Positions 1 to 7,955 of a stretch of DNA of 64,000 bases are shown here, piece after piece. The position numbers and the translations under genes were made by a program. The notes below the pieces were generated by a model that did no database searches, was not told the origin of the DNA, and worked only from the letters and a program-made list of their open reading frames with translations. How positions within the stretch are numbered: the stretch's first letter is position 1; the number at the start of each line of letters is the position of its first letter. Source of the stretch: Agrococcus sp. SL85 (GTDB taxonomy: Bacteria; Actinomycetota; Actinomycetes; Actinomycetales; Microbacteriaceae); the NCBI RefSeq assembly GCF_026625845.1, contig NZ_CP113066.1:1922001-1986000 (forward strand), written 5' to 3'.

Positions 1-1730
1 TCGTCGTGCGTGGGCTTGACGTAGGGGACCTCGAGGTGGCTCTGGAACCACTGGCGCTGCGCCGGGTCCGAGATGTGCATGTACTCGATGCCGATCGTGC
101 GGCAGTAGGTGTCGCGGAGCACGCCGAGCACGTCGCGCAGCAGCGCCTGGCGCTTGCCGCCGAAGCCGCCCGTGACGAACTCGCGGTCGAGGTCCCAGAA
201 CGAGAGGCCGTGCTGCTCGATCTCGAGGTCGGGGTGCGTGCGCTGCACGTACTCGAGCGGGTCGATGTCGGCCATGAGGTGGCCGCGCACGCGGAACGCG
301 TTGATGAGCTGCGCGACGCGCGTCTGCTTCGAGAGCTCGTCGGCCGAGCGCACCGAGACGTCGGTCGACCACTTGATGGGCTCGTAGGGGATGCGGAGGT
401 CGGCGAAGATGCCGCGGTAGAAGTCCTGCTCGCCCACGAGGAGGCCGTGCACGATCTTCAGGAACTCGCCCGAGCCCGCGCCCTGGATGACGCGGTGGTC
501 GTAGGTCGAGGTGAGCGTGACGGTCTTGCCCACGCCGGCGTCGGCGAGCCGCTCCGGGCTCGCGCCCATGAACTCGGCCGGGTAGTCGAGCGCGCCCGCG
601 CCGATGATGCAGCCCTGGCCCTGCATGAGGCGCGGCACCGAGTGCACGGTGCCGATGCCGCCGGGGTTCGTGAGCGAGAGCGTCGTGCCGGCGAAGTCGC
701 CCGCCTCGAGCTTGTTGGCGCGCGCCTTCTTCACGAGCGCCTCGTACGCGGCGACGAACTCCGCGAAGTCCATCGTCTCGGCCTTCTTGATGCTGGGCAC
801 GAGGAGGGCGCGGGTGCCGTCGGGCTTCGGCAGGTCGATCGCGATGCCGAGGTTGACGTGCGGCGGGGCGACGAGCGAGGGCTTGCCGTCGACCTCGTCG
901 TAGTAGACGTTCTGGCTCGGGAAGGCCTTGAGGGCCTGCACGAGCGCGTAGCCGATCAGGTGCGTGAACGACACCTTGCCGCCGCGCGTGCGGCGCAGGT
1001 GGTTGTTGATGACGATGCGCTGGTCGATCATCAGCTTCGCCGGCACGGTGCGCACGCTCGTCGCGGTCGGCACGAGCAGCGACCTGTCCATGTTGGCCGC
1101 GAGCGTCTTGGGGAGGCCGCGGAGCGGCGTGACCTTGGGCTCCTCGCTCGGCGCCTCGTCCTCCGCCTTCTTCGCGCCGGGGGCGGGGGCGTCGGCGGGC
1201 ACGGGCTTCGGGCGGGCGGCCTGGCGGGTGGTGCGGGCGACGATCGCGCCGTCGGCCTTCGCGGCCGGGGCGGGCGTGTCGGCCTGGTTCTCGGTCTTCT
1301 CCTGCGGCGCGTCCTGCGCGCGCTGGGCCTGGCCGGCGTCGACGGGCTGGTCGGGGCGCGAGCCCGGGCGCACGGGGCGCTTCGGCGGGGCCGGCTGCGA
1401 GGCGGTCGCCTTTGGCGCTGCGGCCTCCGCAGCGGGGGCGGCGGCCTGGGCGGCCTGCTCGGCGCGCTGCTGGTCGGCCGAGGGGGCTGCCGGCTTCGGC
1501 GTCTCGCTCATGCTCGTGGCGGCACCGCCGGCGTCACGCTGCGCCGCGTACCGCTCGAGGATCGGCCACCAGGACTGGGCCACCGAGTCCTTGTCCTTGA
1601 GGAAGAGCTGGTACTGCTCCTCCACGAGCCATTCGTTCGCTCCGAACTCGCTGTCGTCCGCAGGGCTGGACACGGTATCGATCGCCTCTTCCGATTGCTT
1701 CCGGGCACGCCGCAGTGCATCCTGCGGCAC
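1..1730 (-). CDS. kgd: Multifunctional 2-oxoglutarate decarboxylase/dehydrogenase E1 with succinyltransferase domain (5' part)
   Basis: The 5' end of the actinobacterial fused E1o/E2-type subunit of the oxoglutarate dehydrogenase complex (TCA cycle); the gene runs off the window. The visible ~576 residues show a short N-terminal E1 segment (EFGANEWLVEEQY, SWWPILERY), a long Ala/Pro-rich linker (about residues 70-190), a 2-oxoacid dehydrogenase acyltransferase core ending in the catalytic-type motif STYDHRVIQGAG, then the start of the E1 thiamine-diphosphate part (LINAFRVRGHLMADIDPL). I chose the GTG at 1730 because GGAGG lies 5 nt upstream; an ATG at 1745 is also in frame but falls inside a TATGCT -10 element. 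Alone on its transcript as far as can be seen. Confidence 0.93.
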   Translation of the reverse strand, partial: MPQDALRRARKQSEEAIDTVSSPADDSEFGANEWLVEEQYQLFLKDKDSVAQSWWPILERYAAQRDAGGAATSMSETPKPAAPSADQQRAEQAAQAAAPAAEAAAPKATASQPAPPKRPVRPGSRPDQPVDAGQAQRAQDAPQEKTENQADTPAPAAKADGAIVARTTRQAARPKPVPADAPAPGAKKAEDEAPSEEPKVTPLRGLPKTLAANMDRSLLVPTATSVRTVPAKLMIDQRIVINNHLRRTRGGKVSFTHLIGYALVQALKAFPSQNVYYDEVDGKPSLVAPPHVNLGIAIDLPKPDGTRALLVPSIKKAETMDFAEFVAAYEALVKKARANKLEAGDFAGTTLSLTNPGGIGTVHSVPRLMQGQGCIIGAGALDYPAEFMGASPERLADAGVGKTVTLTSTYDHRVIQGAGSGEFLKIVHGLLVGEQDFYRGIFADLRIPYEPIKWSTDVSVRSADELSKQTRVAQLINAFRVRGHLMADIDPLEYVQRTHPDLEIEQHGLSFWDLDREFVTGGFGGKRQALLRDVLGVLRDTYCRTIGIEYMHISDPAQRQWFQSHLEVPYVKPTHD

Positions 1731-1740
1731 GGTGCCCTCC

Positions 1741-1746
1741 AGCATA
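1741..1746 (-). promoter_or_regulatory. Putative -10 element of kgd
   Basis: TATGCT on the minus strand, 10 nt before the GTG start. It overlaps the alternative upstream ATG, which argues for the GTG. No clear -35 box. Confidence 0.4.
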
Positions 1747-1774
1747 GTCCGCGCGCGATGTGCGCTGCGCCGGT

Positions 1775-2281
1775 TCAGCGGGCGAGTCCGAGCGCCGCGA
1801 GGTCGACGCCCGCGGCCTCGACGGCGAGCAGCATCACCTCGCGGCGCCAGACGACGCGCGGCTCGAAGCGCAGCGGCATGCCGGCCTCGTGCGGGGTGCG
1901 ATCGCCCTTCCTGCCGTTGCAGGCGACGCACGCCGTGATCGTGTTGAGCCAGGTCGAGCCGCCGCCGCGGGAGGCGGGCTGGATGTGGTCGATCGTGGCG
2001 CCCGGGCCCTCGCAGTACGCGCAGCGGCGGCGGTCGCGGTCGAGCACGCCTCGGCGGCTCCACGGCATCCGGTCGTAGATGCGGGTGTGGGGGATCTGCA
2101 CGTAGTCGTTGAAGACGACGACGCGCGGCACGGGCATCTCGAACGACTCCGAGCGGATGGTGCCGTCGCCCGCGAGCATGATCTGCGCGCGCTCCTTGAC
2201 GACGAAGGCCACGGCGCGCTGCAGCGAAGCGACGCCGATCGGCTCGAGCGTCGCGTTGAGCACCACCACCTGCGCAGTCAT
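1775..2281 (-). CDS. HNH endonuclease family protein
   Basis: 168 residues. The N-terminal ~95 residues (VVVLNATLEPIGVASLQRAV) form the extension usual in actinobacterial HNH proteins of this type; the C-terminal part has the zinc-binding pair CAYC and CVAC around the nuclease core (ATIDHIQPASRGG, then NTITACVACNGRKGDRTP), i.e. a complete HNH motif. Role unknown: the family is widespread on actinobacterial chromosomes and not tied to restriction. The start is the ATG at 2281, preceded by AGGAG at good spacing. It is followed 44 nt later by kgd on the same strand. Confidence 0.85.
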   Translation of the reverse strand: MTAQVVVLNATLEPIGVASLQRAVAFVVKERAQIMLAGDGTIRSESFEMPVPRVVVFNDYVQIPHTRIYDRMPWSRRGVLDRDRRRCAYCEGPGATIDHIQPASRGGGSTWLNTITACVACNGRKGDRTPHEAGMPLRFEPRVVWRREVMLLAVEAAGVDLAALGLAR

Positions 2282-2380
2282 CGCGTCTCCTGACCAGATC
2301 ATGCCGCATCCAGGTGTCCGGCACGTGTGCGGAGCGTGACGCGCGCTGCCGTGTCGCCCGGCGGTGTCGGCGCCCGGCAG

Positions 2381-2386
2381 TACCGT
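2381..2386 (+). promoter_or_regulatory. Putative -10 element, leaderless type
   Basis: TACCGT ends 6 nt before the ATG of the DNA polymerase gene; no Shine-Dalgarno sequence lies between them, as expected of a leaderless transcript. Confidence 0.5.
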
Positions 2387-2392
2387 CGCCGC

Positions 2393-3968
2393 ATGGACCT
2401 CGCGGTGGCACCGCTCGATCGGGGCGCCCGCATCGCGGTCGCGCGCCTCGTCGGCGACGCCGCGCACGAGGTGCGGGTGCACGCCGCGGCGCGCGTGGGC
2501 GACGACGAGCGGCTCGCCGCGCCCGGCGTCCGCATCGTCTGGCAGGACGCCCGCGCGGTCGTGCCGGCGCTCCTCGACACCGGGATCCGCCTCGAGCGCG
2601 TGCGCGACCTGCGACTCGTGCACCGCATCCTCGTCGAGGCCCGCGGGCTGCCGCGCGAGGAGCGCTGGGCGCGCACGCTGCGCGGCGGCGACGACGGGCT
2701 CTTCTCGCTCGCGCCCGAGCCCGAGGACGTCGCGGCGATCGCGGCCGAGCTCGCGGCGCAGGAGGCGGCGATCGGCGACGACCGGGGCCTCGCGATGCTC
2801 GCGGCGGCCGAGTCGATGGGCGCGGTCGTCGCGGTGGAGCTGAGCAGGGAGGGGCTGCCCTTCGATCGCGCCCGCCACGACGCGCTGCTCGTCGAGGCGC
2901 TCGGCGAGCGGCCGATCGGCGGCGGCCGGCCGCGGCGCATGGAGGCGCTCGCGGGCGAGGTGCGCGAGGCCCTCGCCGACCCGGGCCTCAACCCCGACTC
3001 CCCGCAGGACGTGCTGCGGGCGCTCCGCCGGGCGGGCGTCGACGTGGCCTCCACGGCGCGCTGGGAGCTGCGCGAGCACGAGCACCCGGTGATCGATCCG
3101 CTCATCGCCTACAAGCGCATGTCGCGCCTCCACACCGCGAACGGCTGGTCGTGGGCGCAGCGCTGGGCGCGCGAGGACGCCCGCGGCCGCACGCGGCTCG
3201 CGATCGAGTACGTGCCGGGCGGCGTCGTCACCGGGCGCTGGGCCACGGAGGGCTCCGGTGCCATGCAGATCGCCCGCGGCATCCGCGCGGCCGTCGCCGC
3301 CGAGCCCGGCATGCGGCTCGTCGTCGCCGACGCGGCGCAGGCTGGAGCCGCGGGCGCTCGCGGCGCTCTCGCGCGACGAGGCGCTCGCCGACGCGGCTCG
3401 CGGCCGCGACCTCTACCAGGCGCTCGTCGACCGCGGCGTCGTCGACACCCGCGACCACGCGAAGGTCGGCATGCTCGGCGCGCTCTACGGCGGCACGGCG
3501 GGGGAGTCGGGCCGGGTGCTGCCGCGGCTCGCGCGCGCCTACCCGGTGGCGATGGGCGCCGTCGAGGCCGCGGCGCGCGCGGGGGAGCGGCGCGAGCGCG
3601 TGCGCACGTGGCTCGGCCGCGCCTCGCCCCTGCCGCCGCGCTGGCGCGACGACGAGCGGGGCGTGCGGCAGGCGCGCGCCTGGGGCCGCTTCACCCGCAA
3701 CTTCGTCGTGCAGGGCACGGCGGCGGAGTGGGCGCTCGCGTGGATGGCGGGCGTGCGCCGCGCGATCCGCGACGTCGAGGGCGCCGCGCTGGTCTGCTTC
3801 CTGCACGACGAGGTCATCGTGCAGGCGCCCGCCGAGCGCGCCGAGGAGGTCGCGGAGGCCGTGCGCGAGGCCGCGGCGCTCGCGGGCCGCACGCTCTTCG
3901 GCGGCTTCCCGATCGAGTTCCCCGTGCAGGCGCGCGTCGCCCGCGACTGGAGCGAGGGCAAGGGCTGA
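2393..3968 (+). CDS. Bifunctional 3'-5' exonuclease/DNA polymerase, family A (frameshifted in this sequence)
   Basis: Small family A DNA polymerase lacking the 5' nuclease domain, ~524 residues once the frame is restored. The first ~190 residues match the degenerate exonuclease-like part; the palm and fingers follow: MQIARGIR, motif A (VVADAAQLEPR), O-helix region (RDHAKVGMLGALYGG) and motif C (HDEVIV near residue 472). As written, the frame breaks at 3339-3343: reading CAGGCT as CAGCT gives AAQLEPRALAALSRDEAL, which is clearly the correct motif A. Downstream the second frame runs to the stop at 3968. Probably a repair/lagging-strand accessory polymerase beside the main PolA (inference). No codon usage difference from its neighbours. 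Confidence 0.88.
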
Positions 3969-4009
3969 GCGGGCCACCCGCGCCGGGCGTCCCGCGCCTG
4001 GCCAGCGCC

Positions 4010-4015
4010 TACGCT
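4010..4015 (+). promoter_or_regulatory. Putative -10 element of guaB1
   Basis: TACGCT ends 6 nt before the ATG. Unlike most such sites here, a GGAGG also lies between it and the start codon, so the mRNA could be leaderless or start further upstream. Confidence 0.4.
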
Positions 4016-4021
4016 GGAGGC

Positions 4022-5464
4022 ATGCGGTTCATCGGCGACGTGCCCGAGCACGACCTCACCTACTCCGACGTCTTCCTCGTCCCGAGCCGCTCCGGCGTCG
4101 GCTCGCGCATGGGCGTCGACCTCTCGCCCGACGACGGCACGAGCGCCACGCTCCCCATCGTCGCCGCGAACATGAACTCGGTCACCGGCCCCCGTATGGC
4201 GGCCGCGCTCGCCCGCCGCGGCGCGCTCGCCGTGCTCACGCAGGACCACGCGCTCGACGACACGATCGCCTCGATCGACTGGGTGAAGGCGCAGCCCATC
4301 GGGCTCGCCTCGGCGCACGTCGCCCGCCCCGACGAGACCGTGCAGGCCGTGCTCGAGCGCGTGCCCGCGATCGCCGGCCACGCGGTCGTCGTGGAGGGCG
4401 CCGACGGCGGCTTCCTCGGCGCGATCCCCGCCGAGCGCCTCGGGCACGCGCTCGCCGACGCGACGGTCGGAGACCTGCTGCACTCGCGCCTCCCCGAGCT
4501 CGCGCCCGCCGACGTCGTCGACGGCCGCGCCATGTTCGCCGCGCTCGAGCGCGAGGGCGTCGAGGTGGCGCCCGTCGTCGAGGACGGCCGCTGCATCGGC
4601 GTCGCCTCGCGCCTCGGCGCGCTCCGCGACGACATCTACCGACCGGCGCTCGACGCGCAGGGGCGGCTCTCGGTCGCCGTCGCCGTCGGCATCAACGGCG
4701 ACCCGGGTGCGAAGGCCGCCGCGCTCGTCGAGGCGGGCGCCGACGTCATCGTCGTCGACACCGCCCACGGCCACCAGGAGGGCATGCTGCGCGCGCTCGA
4801 GGCCGTGCGGTCGCGCGTGGGCGACGCCGTGCCCGTCGCGGCCGGCAACATCGTCTCCTCCGACGGCGCGCGCGACCTCGTCGCCGCCGGCGCCTCCATC
4901 CTCAAGGTCGGCGTCGGCCCCGGCGCAATGTGCACGACGCGCATGATGACGGCCGTCGGGCGCCCGCAGTTCTCGGCCGTCATGGACACCGCCGCGACCG
5001 CGATCGAGCTCGGCGCGCGCGTCTGGGCCGACGGCGGCGTGCGCTACCCGCGCGACGTCGCGCTCGCCCTCGCGGCCGGCGCCTCGAGCGTCATGATCGG
5101 CTCCTGGTTCGCCGGCACGATCGAGGCGCCGGGCCGCCTGCAGCGCGACGGGCAGGGGAGGCTCTTCAAGGAGTCGTGGGGCATGGCCTCCACGAAGGCC
5201 GTGCTCGGCAGGAACGCCGGCCTCGACGCCTACGAGCTCGCGCGCAAGACGCTCTTCGCCGAGGGCATCTCCTCGTCGACGATCCTGCTCGACCCGCAGC
5301 GGCCGAGCGTCGAGGACCTCGTCGACATGATCACCTCCGGCGTGCGCTCCTCGTTCACCTACGCGGGCGCCGACACCGTGCCGGCCTTCCGCGAGCGCGC
5401 CCGCGTGGGCGTGCAGTCGGCCGCGGGCTACGAGGAGGGGAAGGCGCTGCCGGTCTCCTGGTAG
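4022..5464 (+). CDS. guaB1: GuaB1 family IMP dehydrogenase-related protein (probable GMP reductase)
   Basis: 480 residues, (beta/alpha)8 barrel of the IMPDH/GMPR family with a CBS pair inserted (about residues 95-210). The catalytic loop is GVGPGAMCTTRMMTAVG (Cys near residue 304), preceded by the nucleotide-binding DTAHGH and AAGNIV motifs and followed by WADGGVRYPRDVALALAAGA. The barrel start ANMNSVTG is also conserved. Actinobacterial GuaB1 proteins lack the IMPDH reaction and one mycobacterial member has been shown to act as a GMP reductase (GMP + NADPH to IMP); assignment here is by family. Single gene with its own -10 element. Confidence 0.88.
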   Translation: MRFIGDVPEHDLTYSDVFLVPSRSGVGSRMGVDLSPDDGTSATLPIVAANMNSVTGPRMAAALARRGALAVLTQDHALDDTIASIDWVKAQPIGLASAHVARPDETVQAVLERVPAIAGHAVVVEGADGGFLGAIPAERLGHALADATVGDLLHSRLPELAPADVVDGRAMFAALEREGVEVAPVVEDGRCIGVASRLGALRDDIYRPALDAQGRLSVAVAVGINGDPGAKAAALVEAGADVIVVDTAHGHQEGMLRALEAVRSRVGDAVPVAAGNIVSSDGARDLVAAGASILKVGVGPGAMCTTRMMTAVGRPQFSAVMDTAATAIELGARVWADGGVRYPRDVALALAAGASSVMIGSWFAGTIEAPGRLQRDGQGRLFKESWGMASTKAVLGRNAGLDAYELARKTLFAEGISSSTILLDPQRPSVEDLVDMITSGVRSSFTYAGADTVPAFRERARVGVQSAAGYEEGKALPVSW

Positions 5465-5513
5465 CGGTCCGCGGCGGCCGTGCCCGGCAGGGGCGCACCG
5501 CCGCGCGCCTCGG

Positions 5514-5519
5514 TAGGAT
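5514..5519 (+). promoter_or_regulatory. Putative -10 element for the leader ORF and CNNM operon
   Basis: TAGGAT ends 6 nt before the GTG at 5526, the same spacing as at the leaderless genes of this window. A second -10-like hexamer, CATAGT at 5544-5549, would give a short leader to the downstream ATG instead. Confidence 0.45.
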
Positions 5520-5525
5520 GTCGCC

Positions 5526-5573
5526 GTGCACGACGAGCCCTGCCATAGTCCCGAGCCGGTCCCCGCGCGCTGA
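5526..5573 (+). CDS. Candidate 15-codon leader peptide upstream of the CNNM transporter genes
   Basis: GTG-initiated micro-ORF reading MHDEPCHSPEPVPAR, with its TGA overlapping the ATG of the next gene (TGATG). It sits 6 nt after TAGGAT, matching the leaderless start geometry seen elsewhere here. The downstream gene has no Shine-Dalgarno sequence, so reinitiation after this ORF is a plausible way to translate it. Four prolines with neighbouring acidic residues (DEP, PEPVP) recall the MgtL leader, whose acidic-proline stretch destabilises ribosomes at low Mg2+. Function is inference; translation is not proven, and such a short ORF could be chance. Confidence 0.4.
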   Translation: MHDEPCHSPEPVPAR

Positions 5574-6901
5574 TGGACACGATCCTCATCCTGATCGGCG
5601 TCGTCCTCACCATCGGGACCGGCCTCTTCGTCGCCAGCGAGTTCTCGCTCGTCAACCTCGACCGCTCCGAGCTCGAGGCACGCCGCGGTCGCGGCGAGCG
5701 CCGCCTCGACGGCACCATCGCGGCGCTCAAGCAGACCGCCACCCACCTCTCGAGCGCGCAGCTCGGCATCACCCTCACGACGCTCCTCACGGGCTACACG
5801 ATGGAGCCCGCGATCTCGCGGCTGCTCACGCCAGTGCTCGTCGGCTGGGGCCTCGCCGAGGGCTTCGCGGCGCCGCTCTCGAGCGTCATCGCCATGACGG
5901 GCGCCACGATCCTGTCGATGATCGTCGGCGAGCTCGTGCCCAAGAACCTCGCCCTCGCGAAGCCGCTCGGCACCGCGATCGGCGTGACCCCCTTCCAGCG
6001 CGCCTTCACCGCGGTCTTCAAGCCCGCCGTGCTCGGCCTCAACGGCTCGGCCAACGGCATCCTGCGCTCCATGGGCCTCGAGCCCAAGGAGGAGCTCTCG
6101 GGCGCGCGCACCGCGGAGGAGCTCTCGACCCTCGTGCGCCGCAGCGCCACCGAGGGCGCGCTCGACGCGGACGCCGCGACGCTCCTCGCCCGCACCCTGC
6201 GGTTCTCGGAGCTGAGCGCGGGCGACGTCATGACCCCGCGCCCGCGCGTGCAGGCCGTCGACCGCGGCGCGAGCGTCGCCGACCTCGTCGCGCTCTCGCG
6301 CGCCACGGGCCTCTCGCGCTTCCCCGTCATCGACGGCGACCTCGACGACGTGCTCGGCATCGCCCACATCAAGCAGGCGATCTCGGTGCCGCGCGAGCGC
6401 CGGGCGGAGGTGCCCGTCGGCGCGATCGCCGAGGAGCCCCACCGCGTGCCGGAGTCCGTGCACCTCGACGCGCTGCTCTCGGACCTCAAGGAGCGCGGCT
6501 ACCAGCTGGCGATCGTCGTCGACGAGTACGGCGGCACCGCGGGCATCGCGACGCTCGAGGACCTCGTCGAGGAGGTCGTGGGCGAGGTGGCCGACGAGCA
6601 CGACCGCCTCCACGTCGAGGTCGTGCGCGGCCCGGGCTGGGTCACCTTCCCCGGCGCCTTCCGCCCCGACGAGCTGCTCGAGCGCGCGCGCATCGAGGTG
6701 CCCGAGGACGGCCCCTACGAGACGATCGGCGGCTACATCATGGCCGAGCTCGGCACGGTGCCCGCGGTGGGCGACGAGGTCGCGATCGCCGCAGGCACGC
6801 TGCGGGTCGAGCGCGTCGACGGCCGTCGCGTCGAGCGCGTGCGCTTCGTGGAGCGCCAGACGGATGCGTCGGCGCGCGAGGACGAGGGGGCGCGGCGATG
6901 A
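5573..6901 (+). CDS. Hemolysin-family CNNM/CBS ion transporter (CorC/HlyC domain)
   Basis: 442 residues. Order: CNNM (DUF21) membrane domain with about four TM segments (residues 1-170; [41 protein letters not shown]), a CBS pair (about 200-320; [54 protein letters not shown]) and a C-terminal CorC_HlyC domain (about 340-425). This family exports Mg2+ or Co2+ (for example MpfA of Bacillus). Its TGA overlaps the ATG of a paralogue, so the two are coupled and may form a hetero-oligomer. No Shine-Dalgarno sequence precedes the ATG, which instead overlaps the stop of a 15-codon leader ORF. Confidence 0.92.
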   Translation: MDTILILIGVVLTIGTGLFVASEFSLVNLDRSELEARRGRGERRLDGTIAALKQTATHLSSAQLGITLTTLLTGYTMEPAISRLLTPVLVGWGLAEGFAAPLSSVIAMTGATILSMIVGELVPKNLALAKPLGTAIGVTPFQRAFTAVFKPAVLGLNGSANGILRSMGLEPKEELSGARTAEELSTLVRRSATEGALDADAATLLARTLRFSELSAGDVMTPRPRVQAVDRGASVADLVALSRATGLSRFPVIDGDLDDVLGIAHIKQAISVPRERRAEVPVGAIAEEPHRVPESVHLDALLSDLKERGYQLAIVVDEYGGTAGIATLEDLVEEVVGEVADEHDRLHVEVVRGPGWVTFPGAFRPDELLERARIEVPEDGPYETIGGYIMAELGTVPAVGDEVAIAAGTLRVERVDGRRVERVRFVERQTDASAREDEGARR

Positions 6902-7938
6902 ACGACTGGCTCGGCATCCTGTGGCTCGTCATCCTGCTCGCGGCCAACGCCTTCTTCGTCGGCGCCGAGTTCGCCGTGATCTCGGCCCGCCGCTCGCAGA
7001 TCGAGCCGCTCGCCGATCGCGGCAACCGGGCGGCGAGGCTCGCGCTCTACGCCATGGAGCACGTCTCGCTCATGCTGGCCATGTGCCAGCTCGGCATCAC
7101 GATCTGCTCGCTCCTCATCCTCAACGTCTCCGAGCCCGCGATCCACCACCTGCTCGAGGGCCCGCTCTCGTGGACGGGCCTCAGCGAGGAGGTCGTCTCG
7201 GTGACGGCCTTCGTCATCGCGCTGCTGCTCGTCACCTACCTGCACGTCGTGCTCGGCGAGATGGTGCCGAAGAACGCGGCGTTCTCGGTGCCGGACCGCG
7301 CCGTGCTGCTGCTCGCGCCCCCGCTCGTGCTCATCTCGCGCATCTTCCGACCGATCATCTGGCTCATGAACGCGATCGCGAACGGCATCCTGCGGCTGTT
7401 CCGCGTGGAGCCCGTGGACGAGGCGGCGAGCGCGTTCACGATCGACGAGGTCGAGACGATCGTCGAGACCTCGAAGCGCGAGGGCGTGCTCTTCGACCCG
7501 ACGGGCGCGATCTCGCGCGCGTTCGAGTTCACCGAGCGGCGCGTGCGCGACGTCGCGCTGCCGCTCGACGAGATCGTCTCGCTGCCCCAGGGCGCGACGA
7601 CCGCCGACGTCGAGCGCGCCGTGCGCGAGCGCGGCTTCTCGCGCTACGTCATCACCGACGCCGCGGGCGGCCCCGTCGGCTACGTCCACATCAAGGACGT
7701 GCTGGGCGCCGACGACGACGAGGTCGACGAGCCCGTGCCGTCGAAGCGCATCCGCCAGCTGGCCTCGATCTACCAGGAGGCCGAGGTCGAGGACGCGCTC
7801 GCGCTCATGCGCTCCACGGGCGCGCACGTCGCGCGGTCGTTCGACGCGCAGGGCGAGACGACGGGCCTGCTGTTCCTGGAGGACATCATCGAGGAGCTCG
7901 TGGGCGAGGTGCGCGACGCCACCCGGAGGCTGTTCTGA
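6898..7938 (+). CDS. CNNM/CBS domain ion transporter, short form without CorC domain
   Basis: 346 residues, paralogue of the gene in front of it, overlapping it by ATGA. CNNM membrane domain (residues 1-180; ANAFFVGAEFAVISARRSQIE, LGITICSLLILN, GEMVPKNAAF), then a CBS pair (about 200-335; LPLDEIVSLPQGATTADVE, YVITDAAGGPVGYVHIKDV, LLFLEDIIEELVGEV). It stops right after the second CBS domain, where the partner has an extra CorC_HlyC domain. Pairs of a long and a short member are usual in Actinobacteria. Likely divalent cation export, with CBS domains sensing Mg-nucleotide. Confidence 0.92.
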   Translation: MNDWLGILWLVILLAANAFFVGAEFAVISARRSQIEPLADRGNRAARLALYAMEHVSLMLAMCQLGITICSLLILNVSEPAIHHLLEGPLSWTGLSEEVVSVTAFVIALLLVTYLHVVLGEMVPKNAAFSVPDRAVLLLAPPLVLISRIFRPIIWLMNAIANGILRLFRVEPVDEAASAFTIDEVETIVETSKREGVLFDPTGAISRAFEFTERRVRDVALPLDEIVSLPQGATTADVERAVRERGFSRYVITDAAGGPVGYVHIKDVLGADDDEVDEPVPSKRIRQLASIYQEAEVEDALALMRSTGAHVARSFDAQGETTGLLFLEDIIEELVGEVRDATRRLF

Positions 7939-7955
7939 GCCGCGACCGCGCGTGG

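Noticed and set aside
1745..1745. ATG at 1745 as the kgd start
   Set aside because: It lies within a TATGCT -10-like element and has no Shine-Dalgarno sequence, whereas the GTG at 1730 has GGAGG at ideal spacing.
2314..7938. Very long open frames overlapping real genes (e.g. 2314-7938 plus strand, 41816-46297 and 54237-59096 minus strand)
   Set aside because: High-GC DNA leaves shadow frames open. Their translations are Arg/Ala/Gly-rich with no family motifs, while another frame at the same place has clear conserved domains.
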